Below the pieces are notes generated by a model. That model had not been told where the DNA came from. It was given only the letters and a program-made list of their open reading frames with translations, and did not search any database. A DNA stretch of 64,000 bases from Clostridia bacterium. Lineage in GTDB: Bacteria; Bacillota; Clostridia; UMGS1883; UMGS1540. The translations under genes were made by a program, and so were the position numbers. Each line of letters starts with the position of its first letter. Positions within the stretch are counted from its first letter, which is position 1. Positions 16,858 through 25,680 of the stretch are shown here, piece after piece. The stretch lies in contig JAFZQX010000021.1 of assembly GCA_017620205.1 (NCBI GenBank), positions 27,103 to 91,102 on the forward strand, written 5' to 3'.

Positions 16858-19566
16858 ATGAAAAAATTGTTGTTTATGGTTATCGCATTATCTTTAGTAT
16901 TCGTTTCCGACTGTGTTGCAGTAAAGGGAGATGCAAGTTTGTCGCTCGTGTATTCCATGAGTGGAGCTGACGGTGCGCACTATATTCCCGAGGCGTATTA
17001 TGCATCCCCGATCATAGTGGATTTTGACAGCGACGGAAGGCGCGAGATTGTGTTCGGCAATTACAGCCTCTGTGTTGCGGATGCCGGAACAGGCAATGTA
17101 TATTGGAAAGTAAACGGCGGTTATGACAGAACTGTTCCGTACAAAACCGGCGCTGATGTAGGTATACTTTGGGATCTTGACGTTTGTGATATTGACGGTG
17201 ACGGCGTTTATGAAATAATAAGCGTTTATAAGGGCGGCATAGTTTCTGTCTTAGATTGGCACGGGTATTCTAAAAGGGGCTGGCCGCAGCAGCTTGCAGG
17301 TGAGCACGGTGTTGTTGACGCTTCTGCGCGCTCGCTTGAAGTTGCGGATTTAAACCATGACGGTAAATATGAGATAATAGTGGGTGCTTCAACCGAATCT
17401 GCTGAATGCGTATGGGTTTATGACTGCAGAGGCAATATCCTTGAAGGATGGCCGCAGCTTGCAAGTTATCAGGATGCAGAAAAAGCGGGCACCGATAAAA
17501 TATACACAGGGTTCAGTTTCGGAGTATTTATGGACGGTGTGACTTCCGGCGATATTGACGGCGACGGAACAGATGAAGTTCTTGTTGCAACAGACACGGG
17601 ATTTCTTTGCATTTATAATATAAAGGGAAAGCTGATGCCTGCAAATTCGAAAATATTCGGCGGCAGAACGTGGGGCAGAGTAGGTCTCTTTGAGTCTATG
17701 GATACCGAGCAGGATATGAGTAAAGCCGCAAACGAAGGTTGGGGCGGAGCAGTCAAAGGAAATGAAACCCGTGACATTTTATATAAAGGCGAACTGGGCC
17801 ATTCGGTAGTGCGTGCGGTTGATTTGAACGGCGACGGAAAAGATGAAGTAATAACGTCTGCAATTATTCTTGACCGTGCAAAAAACACAAACAGGAAAAG
17901 CGGAGATTATGATTCAAGCAAATACATGACATTTTTTATATTCAACGGCGACAGAACGCGTTACGGCGGTTGGGAAACCGTTCCTACAGATCAGGACTTC
18001 ATGGGAGCGCCGCTGATTCAGGATGCGGACGGACTTGCTATGGGAGTTCAGTCGGAGCCTGTTATCTGCGATTTAAACGGCGACGGAATAAGTGAAATCC
18101 TTTTAAACACTTATGACGGATGCGTTCATGCTTTCTCTGTAAACGATGCATTGCACGAGTTTGGCAAGTTTCCCTACAGAATACCGCAAACCGGTTATAT
18201 TGCGGAAACGGCAAGCGGCGTAGTTTGCTGCGATTTAAACGGCGATGGCTGCAAGGAAGTTATTTTTGCAACGGCAACAAAATCGCCTGACGGCTCTAAG
18301 AATTTCGGGCAGAAGGGCGGAGTATATGTTTTAAATTACGACGGAACGCTTGTTGCATATTCGCAATTGCCGGATGCATATACTATATTTGAAACGGGAA
18401 GACCCGCATATACGAATTTCGCATATGCGAAACCTGCTGTCGGAGATGTTGATAACGACGGAAAATACGAAATAGCAGTAAACACACGCTATTCGGGGCT
18501 TTGTCTTTACAGATTTGACGGAAGCTTCACAACGCCTAAACTTTCAAGCAATAACGTTGATGACGATATAACCGTTAAAGTATCGGGCAATACCGTTAAA
18601 TTCGATCAGGAGCCTATTATATATAACAACAGAACAATGGTTCCGATGCGGAAGATATTTGAATCAATCGGGGCAACCGTAGCTTGGGATCCGGCAACCA
18701 AGACGGCAACCGGCATACGCGGTGACAGAATAGTAAAAATCACTATTGGCAGCAAACATATGTACCTGAATAATAAACTGATAGAAATTGACACGCCTGC
18801 TATGCTTGTGGGCGATAGGACGCTCGTGCCGGTAAGAGCTATTTCGGAAGGGCTTGGCTGTAATGTCCAGTGGAATGACGCAAGTAGAACCGTGTCAATT
18901 GAGCCTAAGATTTTTCAGTGGTCATCGTGGAGTACAACCAGGCCGAATGTTGACAGAGATCTCTTTTACGTTGAGGAAAAAACGGAATACAGATACAGAA
19001 CAAGAGAAAAAGAAACTTACACGCAGGATACCAAGACGAACTCGTGGAATTTTATAAAAGAAGAAGTTACATACGGAAGCTGGAGCAGCTGGCAAAGAGA
19101 CAGAATCTCCGAAAACGAGAACCGTGAAGTAAAAACACGGCAGCAGTCTGAAAAGAAATACTATCATTATGCACATTATTGCACGGGCAATATTTCGGAT
19201 GCAAATCACCGTTACCGAACAAGCGATTATAAGTTCCACTCGGATTGCCTATATCATGATTTGGGATGGTTTGACTATAAGCTTCCGGAACATCCGGACG
19301 GCGAGGGCGGCTGCGTTTTGGAAAAAGATGACGGCAAATATTACAGATGTGCAAATACGTGTTACAGATGGTATCTTGTTGAAACAAGGGGCGGAGATTA
19401 TTTAGAATATTCATCCAGACCGATTTACCATAAATACTATTATTGGCGTTGGTCGGACTGGTCTCGGTGGTCGGATTGGCAGGAAAGCTATCCGTACGGC
19501 GCGTATTACGGCAATGAGTATTATGATGTTGAAAGCCGCACTGTATACAGATATAAAGAAAAATAG
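16858..19566 (+). CDS. Secreted FG-GAP repeat protein with stalk domain and aromatic tail
   Basis: The 902-residue protein has a signal peptide, then eight calcium-binding-type FG-GAP/VCBS motifs of the form DxDxDGxxE(I/V) starting near residues 54, 110, 163, 231, 321, 404, 458 and 529, consistent with a beta-propeller. A stalk ('copper amine oxidase N-terminal') domain with NRTMVPMRKIFES and DRTLVPVRAISEG spans about 570-685. The last 215 residues are exceptionally rich in Tyr, Trp, Arg and Ser, with WSSWS-type motifs, paired Cys and a WSRWSDW end. The tail resembles unnamed regions of clostridial surface proteins. Carbohydrate or surface binding is inference. The next gene follows 23 nt downstream. 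Confidence 0.82.
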   Translation: MKKLLFMVIALSLVFVSDCVAVKGDASLSLVYSMSGADGAHYIPEAYYASPIIVDFDSDGRREIVFGNYSLCVADAGTGNVYWKVNGGYDRTVPYKTGADVGILWDLDVCDIDGDGVYEIISVYKGGIVSVLDWHGYSKRGWPQQLAGEHGVVDASARSLEVADLNHDGKYEIIVGASTESAECVWVYDCRGNILEGWPQLASYQDAEKAGTDKIYTGFSFGVFMDGVTSGDIDGDGTDEVLVATDTGFLCIYNIKGKLMPANSKIFGGRTWGRVGLFESMDTEQDMSKAANEGWGGAVKGNETRDILYKGELGHSVVRAVDLNGDGKDEVITSAIILDRAKNTNRKSGDYDSSKYMTFFIFNGDRTRYGGWETVPTDQDFMGAPLIQDADGLAMGVQSEPVICDLNGDGISEILLNTYDGCVHAFSVNDALHEFGKFPYRIPQTGYIAETASGVVCCDLNGDGCKEVIFATATKSPDGSKNFGQKGGVYVLNYDGTLVAYSQLPDAYTIFETGRPAYTNFAYAKPAVGDVDNDGKYEIAVNTRYSGLCLYRFDGSFTTPKLSSNNVDDDITVKVSGNTVKFDQEPIIYNNRTMVPMRKIFESIGATVAWDPATKTATGIRGDRIVKITIGSKHMYLNNKLIEIDTPAMLVGDRTLVPVRAISEGLGCNVQWNDASRTVSIEPKIFQWSSWSTTRPNVDRDLFYVEEKTEYRYRTREKETYTQDTKTNSWNFIKEEVTYGSWSSWQRDRISENENREVKTRQQSEKKYYHYAHYCTGNISDANHRYRTSDYKFHSDCLYHDLGWFDYKLPEHPDGEGGCVLEKDDGKYYRCANTCYRWYLVETRGGDYLEYSSRPIYHKYYYWRWSDWSRWSDWQESYPYGAYYGNEYYDVESRTVYRYKEK

Positions 19567-19589
19567 AACAAAACCTGACGGAGGATATA

Positions 19590-20537
19590 ATGAAAAAGAC
19601 GGTTTCGGTACTAATGAGGATTATTTTGATTTTATGCTTGTTGTTAATATATCCTGTCAACTGCATGGCAGATGAAATTGACAGCATAGACGACGGTATA
19701 GCGTTTTCTTTGCCGGACAACTGGGTACGTGACGGCGGATTGGAACATGTATATTCGTTCAAGAGCGCAGATAACAGCGATGAAATATTCTGGATAGGCA
19801 TAACGGATTTCAGTGATAACTATTGGGCTTATTCAATGGACTTTTTTGACGAAGACGATTTCAGAAAGTATTGGGACACCTATTTTTCAGAGTCTTCTTT
19901 GAAGCAGGACTGGCTTGATACGCACGGCATAGATGCCGGCGTGACAATCGGATATAACAACACATCGTATGAAACACATAATGGCGTTATATATTATAAA
20001 TACGAACAGTCATATACTGTAAACAGCAACGGATTTTTATATCCTCTTGAGTACCATTCCGTTGCGTATTCAACCGTAAAAAACGGAAAGAGCTATGACT
20101 TTTATTATAACAGGGAAGTATCTGAGCCTGACCTTATTGCAGATGTCATAAACGTGCTCGATAGTATATCATACGAGAACGGAGAAATAAAAATATTCAT
20201 AAACGGTAATATGATTTATCCCGAAAACCCGCCCGTGCTTATAGGCGGGAGAACTCTTGTGCCTATAAGAGCCGTTGCCGAGGAGCTCGGTTATGTTGTC
20301 GGATGGGACGGAGAAACAGAAAGAGTTACAATTGAAGATAGATCTTCGGATACCGTTCTGGATTTTGGGATCGGTTTCAGCGTTGCATATAAAAACGGAA
20401 CCGATGAAATTGACCTTGATGTGCCTCCGTTTATAATCGAAGGGAGAACGTATTTGCCTTTAAGAGTGGTGGCGGAAGAACTTGATGCGTTTGTCAGCTG
20501 GGACGGTGTCAATAGATTTGTAGAGATATATAAATAA
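19590..20537 (+). CDS. Secreted protein with C-terminal stalk domain
   Basis: The 315-residue protein has a signal peptide (to about residue 26). An unknown domain of about 165 residues follows, rich in Trp, Tyr and Asp, beginning GIAFSLPDNWV; such starts are seen in PsbP/MOG1-like lipoprotein domains. A stalk domain (about 205-315) carries GRTLVPIRAVAEEL and GRTYLPLRVVAEEL. It probably forms an operon with the FG-GAP gene. CGGAGG precedes the ATG. The function of the N-terminal domain is unknown. Confidence 0.78.
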   Translation: MKKTVSVLMRIILILCLLLIYPVNCMADEIDSIDDGIAFSLPDNWVRDGGLEHVYSFKSADNSDEIFWIGITDFSDNYWAYSMDFFDEDDFRKYWDTYFSESSLKQDWLDTHGIDAGVTIGYNNTSYETHNGVIYYKYEQSYTVNSNGFLYPLEYHSVAYSTVKNGKSYDFYYNREVSEPDLIADVINVLDSISYENGEIKIFINGNMIYPENPPVLIGGRTLVPIRAVAEELGYVVGWDGETERVTIEDRSSDTVLDFGIGFSVAYKNGTDEIDLDVPPFIIEGRTYLPLRVVAEELDAFVSWDGVNRFVEIYK

Positions 20538-20542
20538 AACTG

Positions 20543-20578
20543 AAAAGCTCATCCGTAAAAACGGATGGGCTTTTCGGT
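20543..20578. terminator. Bidirectional terminator
   Basis: A 14-bp stem (20543-20556 with 20561-20574, one G-U) with an AAAA loop lies between converging transcripts, with T-rich tails in both directions. Confidence 0.8.
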
Positions 20579-21322
20579 TTAATCAGTATTAGGGCAGGGC
20601 GGCTCGCCCTCTTCCAAAAGCTTAATATCTTCTTTTGAAAGGTCCAGCTTTTCAAATAAATCCGGCCTTTTTTCCTTTGTTCTTATAAGCGACATGTATC
20701 TGCGCCACTGTTTTATTTTTGCTTCGTGTCCGGAAAGCAGAATAGGGGGCACTTCTTTGCCGTGAAATACAGGCGGTCTTGTATACTGCGGATACTCAAG
20801 CAGCCCTTCGGTGTGCGATTCCGTAGCCGCGTTTCCGTTTTGTATAACTCCTGGTATCATCCTTGCCACGGCGTCTATCACGACCATAGCGGGTATTTCT
20901 CCGCCTGTTAAAACATAGTCGCCTATAGATACTTCCATATCAACTATTTCTTCGAGTATTCTCTCATCAACGCCCTCGTAGTGACCGCATAAAATAACTA
21001 TATGCTCTTCTTTTGCAAGCTCTTTTGCCATATCCTGCGAAAATTTGGCGCCCTGGGGCGACATATATATTGTTAAGGGCTTTTTCTCGCACGCTTCGGT
21101 TATCGCCTCGTATGCGTTAAAAATGGACTCGGGACCCATAACCATGCCTCCGCCGGCACCGTAGGGGTAATCGTCAACCTTTTTGTGCTTGTTTGCAGAA
21201 TAATCACGTATATCGGTACAGCAAAGCTCAAAAAGCCCGCCGCGCCGCGCTCTTCCTATAATACTGTCTCCGAGAGTTTCCCTAAACATTTCCGGAAAGA
21301 GAGTAAGTACGTCAATTTTCAT
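20579..21322 (-). CDS. trmD: tRNA (guanine37-N1)-methyltransferase
   Basis: The 247-residue enzyme uses SAM to methylate G37 of tRNAs that read CNN codons, preventing frameshifts. The N-terminus MKIDVLTLFPEMF is diagnostic. The trefoil-knot SAM site is visible in LCGHYEGVDERI and SIGDYVLTGGEIPAMVVIDA, and the C-terminal domain has WRRYMSLIRT. It overlaps the rimM end by 11 nt and is the last gene of the ylxM-ffh-rpsP-khpA-rimM-trmD operon. The rplS gene that often follows is absent here. Confidence 0.97.
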   Translation of the reverse strand: MKIDVLTLFPEMFRETLGDSIIGRARRGGLFELCCTDIRDYSANKHKKVDDYPYGAGGGMVMGPESIFNAYEAITEACEKKPLTIYMSPQGAKFSQDMAKELAKEEHIVILCGHYEGVDERILEEIVDMEVSIGDYVLTGGEIPAMVVIDAVARMIPGVIQNGNAATESHTEGLLEYPQYTRPPVFHGKEVPPILLSGHEAKIKQWRRYMSLIRTKEKRPDLFEKLDLSKEDIKLLEEGEPPCPNTD

Positions 21323-21821
21323 CTTCTATCAATCCTTCAATTGGATTTATAAGAACAGTTTTTTCTTCTAAATCTATTTTTAAAACAACTTCGTCTATGG
21401 CGGGTACTAAAATATCTTTTCCCCGGTCGCGCTTTATAGCGTAAACATCGTTGCTGCCTGTTGAAAACACATCCGATACTTTTCCGAGCACCGTACCGTC
21501 TTCCGTTTTTGCGGTAAGACCTATAATATCTGTAATATAGTATCTTCCTTCTTCAAGCTGCGGCGCCGAATCGCGCGGCACATAAAGGTCGCATCCGCGG
21601 AGCGCTTCTGCTTCTTCTATTGAGTTTACATTATCAAAATGCATAATAAGCGCGCCCTTGTGAGGCTTTGAAAATTTCAAAGAGAGCATAGTGCCGTCTT
21701 TTAAATATACCTTGTCTATTTCACTGAAAAAATCCGGGCTGTCCGTAAAAAACAGCGCCTTTACATCGCCCGATATTCCGTGAGTGTTTACGATTTTTCC
21801 GCAATGGAGCATATTTTCCAT
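21312..21821 (-). CDS. rimM: 16S rRNA processing factor RimM
   Basis: The 169-residue protein assists maturation of the 30S head and binds ribosomal protein S19. The N-terminal beta-barrel (GKIVNTHGISGDVKALFFTD) and the C-terminal PRC-barrel (YYITDIIGLTAKTEDGTVLGKV, DVYAIKRDRGKDILVPAI) are both present. It overlaps trmD and is separated from khpA by about 95 nt carrying a strong hairpin. Confidence 0.95.
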   Translation of the reverse strand: MENMLHCGKIVNTHGISGDVKALFFTDSPDFFSEIDKVYLKDGTMLSLKFSKPHKGALIMHFDNVNSIEEAEALRGCDLYVPRDSAPQLEEGRYYITDIIGLTAKTEDGTVLGKVSDVFSTGSNDVYAIKRDRGKDILVPAIDEVVLKIDLEEKTVLINPIEGLIEDEN

Positions 21822-21860
21822 ATCGTTCCGCCTTTCAAAGCGTTCTGTTTTGGTGTTAAA

Positions 21861-21902
21861 AAGGGGTTGTTACAAAACAAAACTATTTTGTCACAGCCCC
21901 TT
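21861..21902 (-). terminator. Intercistronic hairpin between khpA and rimM
   Basis: 21861-21877 pairs with 21886-21902 at 16 of 17 positions (one mismatch, one G-U) around an 8-nt loop. There is only a short T stretch on the minus strand, so it may be an attenuator or a processing site within the operon. Confidence 0.5.
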
Positions 21903-21916
21903 GTAAGACAATAATA

Positions 21917-22153
21917 TTAATCAACATCAATAATGTCAACTATTGCCTTAGTATTCTCTCTGCCTGCAGCAGCTTTCATAACAGAACGGATTGCTTTTGC
22001 AATTCTGCCCTGTTTGCCTATAACCTTGCCCATATCATCCTTATGAACGCGAAGCTCTAAAACAGTTGCGTCATCGCGAACGATTTCCGTAACTTCAACA
22101 CAGTCAGGATGCTCGACCAAGGATTTGGCAATAAATACCAATAAGTCCTTCAT
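21917..22153 (-). CDS. khpA: KH-domain RNA-binding protein KhpA
   Basis: The 78-residue protein is a single KH domain with the GKVIGKQGRIAKAIR GXXG loop. KhpA (YlqC) binds RNA with KhpB and affects cell division and elongation in Gram-positive bacteria. It sits 18 nt after rpsP, its conserved position. Confidence 0.95.
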   Translation of the reverse strand: MKDLLVFIAKSLVEHPDCVEVTEIVRDDATVLELRVHKDDMGKVIGKQGRIAKAIRSVMKAAAGRENTKAIVDIIDVD

Positions 22154-22171
22154 AAAGCTATCCTTCCTTTA

Positions 22172-22417
22172 TTACTTGCTAATTCCGCTTCTTTTAAGGA
22201 GTGATTTAACACTGTCTGTGGGCTGAGCGCCTGTTGCAAGCCATTTGTTAATCTTTTCCGCGTCGAGTTTGATTTCGGAAGGGTTTGTCATAGGATTGTA
22301 TGTTCCGACTTCTTCGATAAATCTGCCGTCACGGGGATAACGTGAGTCTGCAACAACAACTCTGTAAAAAGGAGCTTTTTTAGCACCCATTCTTCTGAGT
22401 CTGATTTTAACTGCCAT
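22172..22417 (-). CDS. rpsP: 30S ribosomal protein S16
   Basis: The 81-residue protein begins [21 protein letters not shown] and contains the [19 protein letters not shown] motif of S16. A strong CCGGAGGTGAT ribosome binding site precedes the ATG. Confidence 0.98.
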   Translation of the reverse strand: MAVKIRLRRMGAKKAPFYRVVVADSRYPRDGRFIEEVGTYNPMTNPSEIKLDAEKINKWLATGAQPTDSVKSLLKRSGISK

Positions 22418-22505
22418 CTATATCACCTCCGGGTAATAATTTATATAATTAATTCTAAAAAGAATAATTACCGTTTATAACATAGTAAACTGCGCACGAA
22501 AGTGC

Positions 22506-23837
22506 TTACATAAATTTGAATCTTCCGAGCTTTTTCTTGCCGGCTTTGCCCGTAAACTGCTTCATGATTTTCTGCATATCGTCAAACTGCTTTAAAAGGC
22601 GGTTTACGTCCTGAACCTGCGTTCCGCTGCCTTTGGCAATTCTCGTTTTGCGGCTCGCGTTTATAATAGCGGGATTTTCACGCTCTTTCATAGTCATTGA
22701 TTTAATAATAGCCGCGGTGCGGTCAAACTGTTTCTCGTCAATATTTGCGTTTTCAAGAGCCTTGGCGTTTACGCCGGGCAGCATTCCCGCAATAGATGAA
22801 AGAGGTCCCATGTTTCTCATGCTGTCCATCTGCTCTAAAAAGTCGTTTAAATCAAAACGCTGGCTTTTTATTTTTTGTTCAAGCTCAGCCGCTTTTTTTT
22901 CGTCAAAAACTTCCTGCGCTTTGTCAATAAGTGTTAAAACGTCGCCCATGCCGAGAATTCTCGATGCCATTCTGTCAGGATAAAAAGGCTCGATATCCGC
23001 GAGCTTTTCGCCCGTACAGGAAAACTTTATCGGCTGACCGCTTACAGCTTTAACAGAGAGCGCCGCGCCGCCTCTTGTATCGCCGTCAAGCTTTGTAAGT
23101 ACTACGCCGGTGATTCCGACGGTTTCGTTAAAGCCTTTTGCGATATTAACGGCGTCCTGACCGGTCATTGCGTCAACAACGAGTAAAACATCATCGGGAG
23201 AAACCGCTTCTTTTATAGAAGCAAGCTCTTCCATTAAAGCTTCGTCTATCTGCAGTCTGCCGGCTGTATCTATAATAATTGTATCGTAAAGTGAAGTATC
23301 GCAGGTTTCAACACAGCGTTTTGCAATTACTACGGGGTTTTTCTCGCCCTCCATTTTGAAAACGGGAATACCGATGCTTTTGCCGAGAACTTCAAGCTGC
23401 GTAACGGCAGCGGGACGGTAAACGTCACAAGCTGCGAGATACGGCCTTTTGCCTTGCTTTTTTAAAAGACCGGCAAGCTTTGCGGCCGTTGTTGTTTTAC
23501 CTGCGCCGTTTAAGCCCGCCATGAGTATTACCGTAGGCGGTTTTGGGGATACTGCAAGCTTTGCGTCTCCGCCGCCCATAAGGGAAATAAGCTCATCACG
23601 CACTATTTTTACGATCTGCTGGGCGGGGGTGAGGCTTTCCAAAACCTCGCTGCCCATTGCTTTTTCGGAAACGTTATTTATAAATTCTTTTGCAACTTTA
23701 AAATTAACGTCGGCCTCAAGGAGCGCCATACGCACTTCACGCATGGCTTCTTTTATATCCTTCTCCGAAACCTTGCCTTTTCCGCGGAGCTTTTTAAAGG
23801 TTGCCTGAAGCTTTTCACTTAAACCATCAAATGCCAT
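22506..23837 (-). CDS. ffh: Signal recognition particle GTPase Ffh
   Basis: The 443-residue protein is SRP54/Ffh. The N helical bundle is followed by the G domain (GLNGAGKTTTAAKLA P-loop, DTAGR, TKLDGDTRGGAAL) and the Met-rich M domain that binds SRP RNA and signal peptides (from about residue 300, ending GRFKFM). It targets membrane and secreted proteins cotranslationally. It follows ylxM by 11 nt. Confidence 0.98.
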   Translation of the reverse strand: MAFDGLSEKLQATFKKLRGKGKVSEKDIKEAMREVRMALLEADVNFKVAKEFINNVSEKAMGSEVLESLTPAQQIVKIVRDELISLMGGGDAKLAVSPKPPTVILMAGLNGAGKTTTAAKLAGLLKKQGKRPYLAACDVYRPAAVTQLEVLGKSIGIPVFKMEGEKNPVVIAKRCVETCDTSLYDTIIIDTAGRLQIDEALMEELASIKEAVSPDDVLLVVDAMTGQDAVNIAKGFNETVGITGVVLTKLDGDTRGGAALSVKAVSGQPIKFSCTGEKLADIEPFYPDRMASRILGMGDVLTLIDKAQEVFDEKKAAELEQKIKSQRFDLNDFLEQMDSMRNMGPLSSIAGMLPGVNAKALENANIDEKQFDRTAAIIKSMTMKERENPAIINASRKTRIAKGSGTQVQDVNRLLKQFDDMQKIMKQFTGKAGKKKLGRFKFM

Positions 23838-23848
23838 TTTTATTCCTC

Positions 23849-24193
23849 TCAGTTAAAAATATCTGAAATATTATCAACGCTTTTTAAAATGTTTTTGCCG
23901 CTTTCGGTTTTGTCTGCACCGGTTTTTAATATCTCGTTTTGTATGTTTCTGGTTTCATCCAAAATAAGCTGAAACTTGTTATAAAAGCCGGCTTTATCCT
24001 CAAAATCAAGCAGGTGAGCTTCGCCTTTTTTGATAAAGTCACGTGCACACTGGCGTGTAACGGCTATATTATCCGCAATTTCAGAAAGCGAAAAATCCAT
24101 ATTATAATACATCTCAAGTGCAAGCCGCTGTTTTTCGGTGAGCAAAACGCCGTAAAAATCAAGCAGCATGCTCATGTTATTATCCTGCTTCAT
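23849..24193 (-). CDS. ylxM: SRP-associated HTH protein YlxM
   Basis: The 114-residue protein has the sigma-70 region 4-like helix-turn-helix typical of YlxM: LLTEKQRLALEMYYNMDFSLSEIADNIAVTRQCARDFIKK. In streptococci YlxM modulates SRP activity. It is always upstream of ffh, as here. Confidence 0.95.
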   Translation of the reverse strand: MKQDNNMSMLLDFYGVLLTEKQRLALEMYYNMDFSLSEIADNIAVTRQCARDFIKKGEAHLLDFEDKAGFYNKFQLILDETRNIQNEILKTGADKTESGKNILKSVDNISDIFN

Positions 24194-24242
24194 AATAATA
24201 CCTCACGGGAAGTGTAAAACATTTTTGCTTTACACCTTGAAG

Positions 24243-24271
24243 ATTATACATCGTAAACTACTTTTTGTCAA
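24243..24271 (-). promoter_or_regulatory. Promoter of the ylxM-trmD operon
   Basis: On the minus strand TTGACA (24266-24271), a 17-nt spacer and TATAAT (24243-24248) are a perfect match. The leader has an inverted repeat GTGTAAA/TTTACAC (24212-24218, 24229-24235). Confidence 0.88.
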
Positions 24272-24330
24272 GGCTTTTTTCATATAAACACATGAATTTA
24301 TAATTAATTTATTTTTTTTACAAAATACTA

Positions 24331-24360
24331 TTGACAAATATTACCAATTCCTGCTATAAT
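24331..24360 (+). promoter_or_regulatory. Promoter of the SSB-like gene
   Basis: TTGACA (24331-24336), an 18-nt spacer and TATAAT (24355-24360). Confidence 0.8.
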
Positions 24361-24408
24361 ATGACCATAGTTACCAAATAATGGAAATAAACATAAAGGA
24401 GAGGCGGA

Positions 24409-25086
24409 ATGAATATTATGTTAAATGAAATTGAACTTAGAGAGGAGAAAAGCAAAATGGAAGCACAAGTCACAAATTCTGCTAAAGTTTACGGCACGGT
24501 TTCAGCTGCGGCTGAATTCAGCCATGAAGTTTACGGAGAAGGTTTTTATACTTTCTTTGTAACCGTTCCGAGACTTTCCGATACAAATGATATTATTCCG
24601 GTTATGATTTCCGAAAGATTAATCTCGCCCGATGAGATAGCCTTAGGGGAGAAAGTATTAATAAACGGTCAGTTCAGATCCTATAATAACTATTCCGATA
24701 CGGGGAGCAAGCTTATGCTTACTCTTTTTGCAAGGGAAATTTTAATGGGCGAGAATGAGAGCGCTGTACCAAATGAAATAACGCTTACAGGGTTTATCTG
24801 CAAGCCGCCCGTTTACCGTCATACCCCGTTCGGGCGCGAAATAGCGGATATTCTTTTGGCCGTTAACCGTTCCTATAATAAATCAGACTACATACCCTGC
24901 ATAGCATGGGGCAGAAACGCGCGTTTCTGTAAAGGACTTGAGGTAGGCAGCAAAATAACGCTTACGGGCAGAATGCAGTCACGGGAATACAGAAAGAAGA
25001 TAGATGAGGATGAGTACGTGACAAAGACAGCGTATGAAGTTTCCGTAATAAAGCTTGAGGAATGTAATCTGGCGGCGGAGGCATAA
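24409..25086 (+). CDS. Single-stranded DNA-binding-like protein with two OB domains
   Basis: The 225-residue protein has two SSB-like OB-fold segments. The first spans about 20-120 (FSHEVYGEGFYTFFVTVPRLSDTNDIIPV). The second spans about 125-220 (EITLTGFICKPPVYRHTPFGREIADILLAVNR, IPCIAWGRNARFCKGLEVGSKITLTGRMQSR). It lacks the acidic C-terminal tip of the replicative SSB. Clostridia often carry such a gene besides canonical ssb, and its role is unproven. Two starts are possible: ATG 24409 with AAAGGAG, or ATG 24457 with GAGGAG. The second is closer to the domain. Confidence 0.82.
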   Translation: MNIMLNEIELREEKSKMEAQVTNSAKVYGTVSAAAEFSHEVYGEGFYTFFVTVPRLSDTNDIIPVMISERLISPDEIALGEKVLINGQFRSYNNYSDTGSKLMLTLFAREILMGENESAVPNEITLTGFICKPPVYRHTPFGREIADILLAVNRSYNKSDYIPCIAWGRNARFCKGLEVGSKITLTGRMQSREYRKKIDEDEYVTKTAYEVSVIKLEECNLAAEA

Positions 25087-25107
25087 CCTTTTGTTATTAT
25101 TAAACAG

Positions 25108-25149
25108 AAAAAGATAACGCAAAGCTTTCTTGCGTTATCTTTTTTTTTC
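25108..25149. terminator. Bidirectional terminator
   Basis: A 15-bp stem (25108-25122 with 25130-25144) is followed by a run of nine T on the plus strand and five on the minus. Its right part overlaps the last codons of the minus-strand transglycosylase gene. Confidence 0.88.
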
Positions 25150-25680
25150 GTTTTCCCAAATATATATTTTCTTGAAAAGCTCAACTTTTTTAACGTATTT
25201 TTCTGTTTCTGCAAACGGGATTTTTGAAAGTGTTTTACCGTCCGAAGAATACTCGGAATTCTTAAGCCATTTTTCAACATTGCCGTGTCCCGCGTTATAA
25301 GCGGCTATGGCGTTTTGTTCGTTGCCTCCGCATTTTTCGATAAGATATGAGAGATAATAAGTTCCGAGCCTTATATTATCGTCCGGGTCCAGTATATCAT
25401 AGATATCCATATCAATTTTCTTGGCGCACCAAACTGCCGTTTCGTCCGTCAGCTGCATAAGACCTTTGGCGCCTTTATTCGAACGCGCTTCGCGGTTGAA
25501 ATTGCTTTCGGCTTTAATAACCGCGTAAACGAGGTTTTTGTCAACATCGTATTCCGCCGCGTATTTTTCAACGTATCTGTTATAGTTTCTCGGAAAAAAA
25601 TATTCAATTGTATATGGAATATATTGTATTAGTACAATTACAATAACAGCTAATATCAAAAATCTAATTAATTTTTTCAT
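25135..25680 (-). CDS. Membrane-anchored lytic transglycosylase (SLT, GH23)
   Basis: The 181-residue protein has an N-terminal membrane anchor (about 5-22) and a GH23 transglycosylase domain. The catalytic Glu is in VIKAESNFN (about residue 57); GLMQL and AIAAYNAGHGNVEKWL are the other family motifs. It cleaves peptidoglycan glycan strands to 1,6-anhydro products outside the membrane. It overlaps coaE by 17 nt and is the last gene of the acn-to-slt operon. Confidence 0.93.
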   Translation of the reverse strand: MKKLIRFLILAVIVIVLIQYIPYTIEYFFPRNYNRYVEKYAAEYDVDKNLVYAVIKAESNFNREARSNKGAKGLMQLTDETAVWCAKKIDMDIYDILDPDDNIRLGTYYLSYLIEKCGGNEQNAIAAYNAGHGNVEKWLKNSEYSSDGKTLSKIPFAETEKYVKKVELFKKIYIWENEKKR

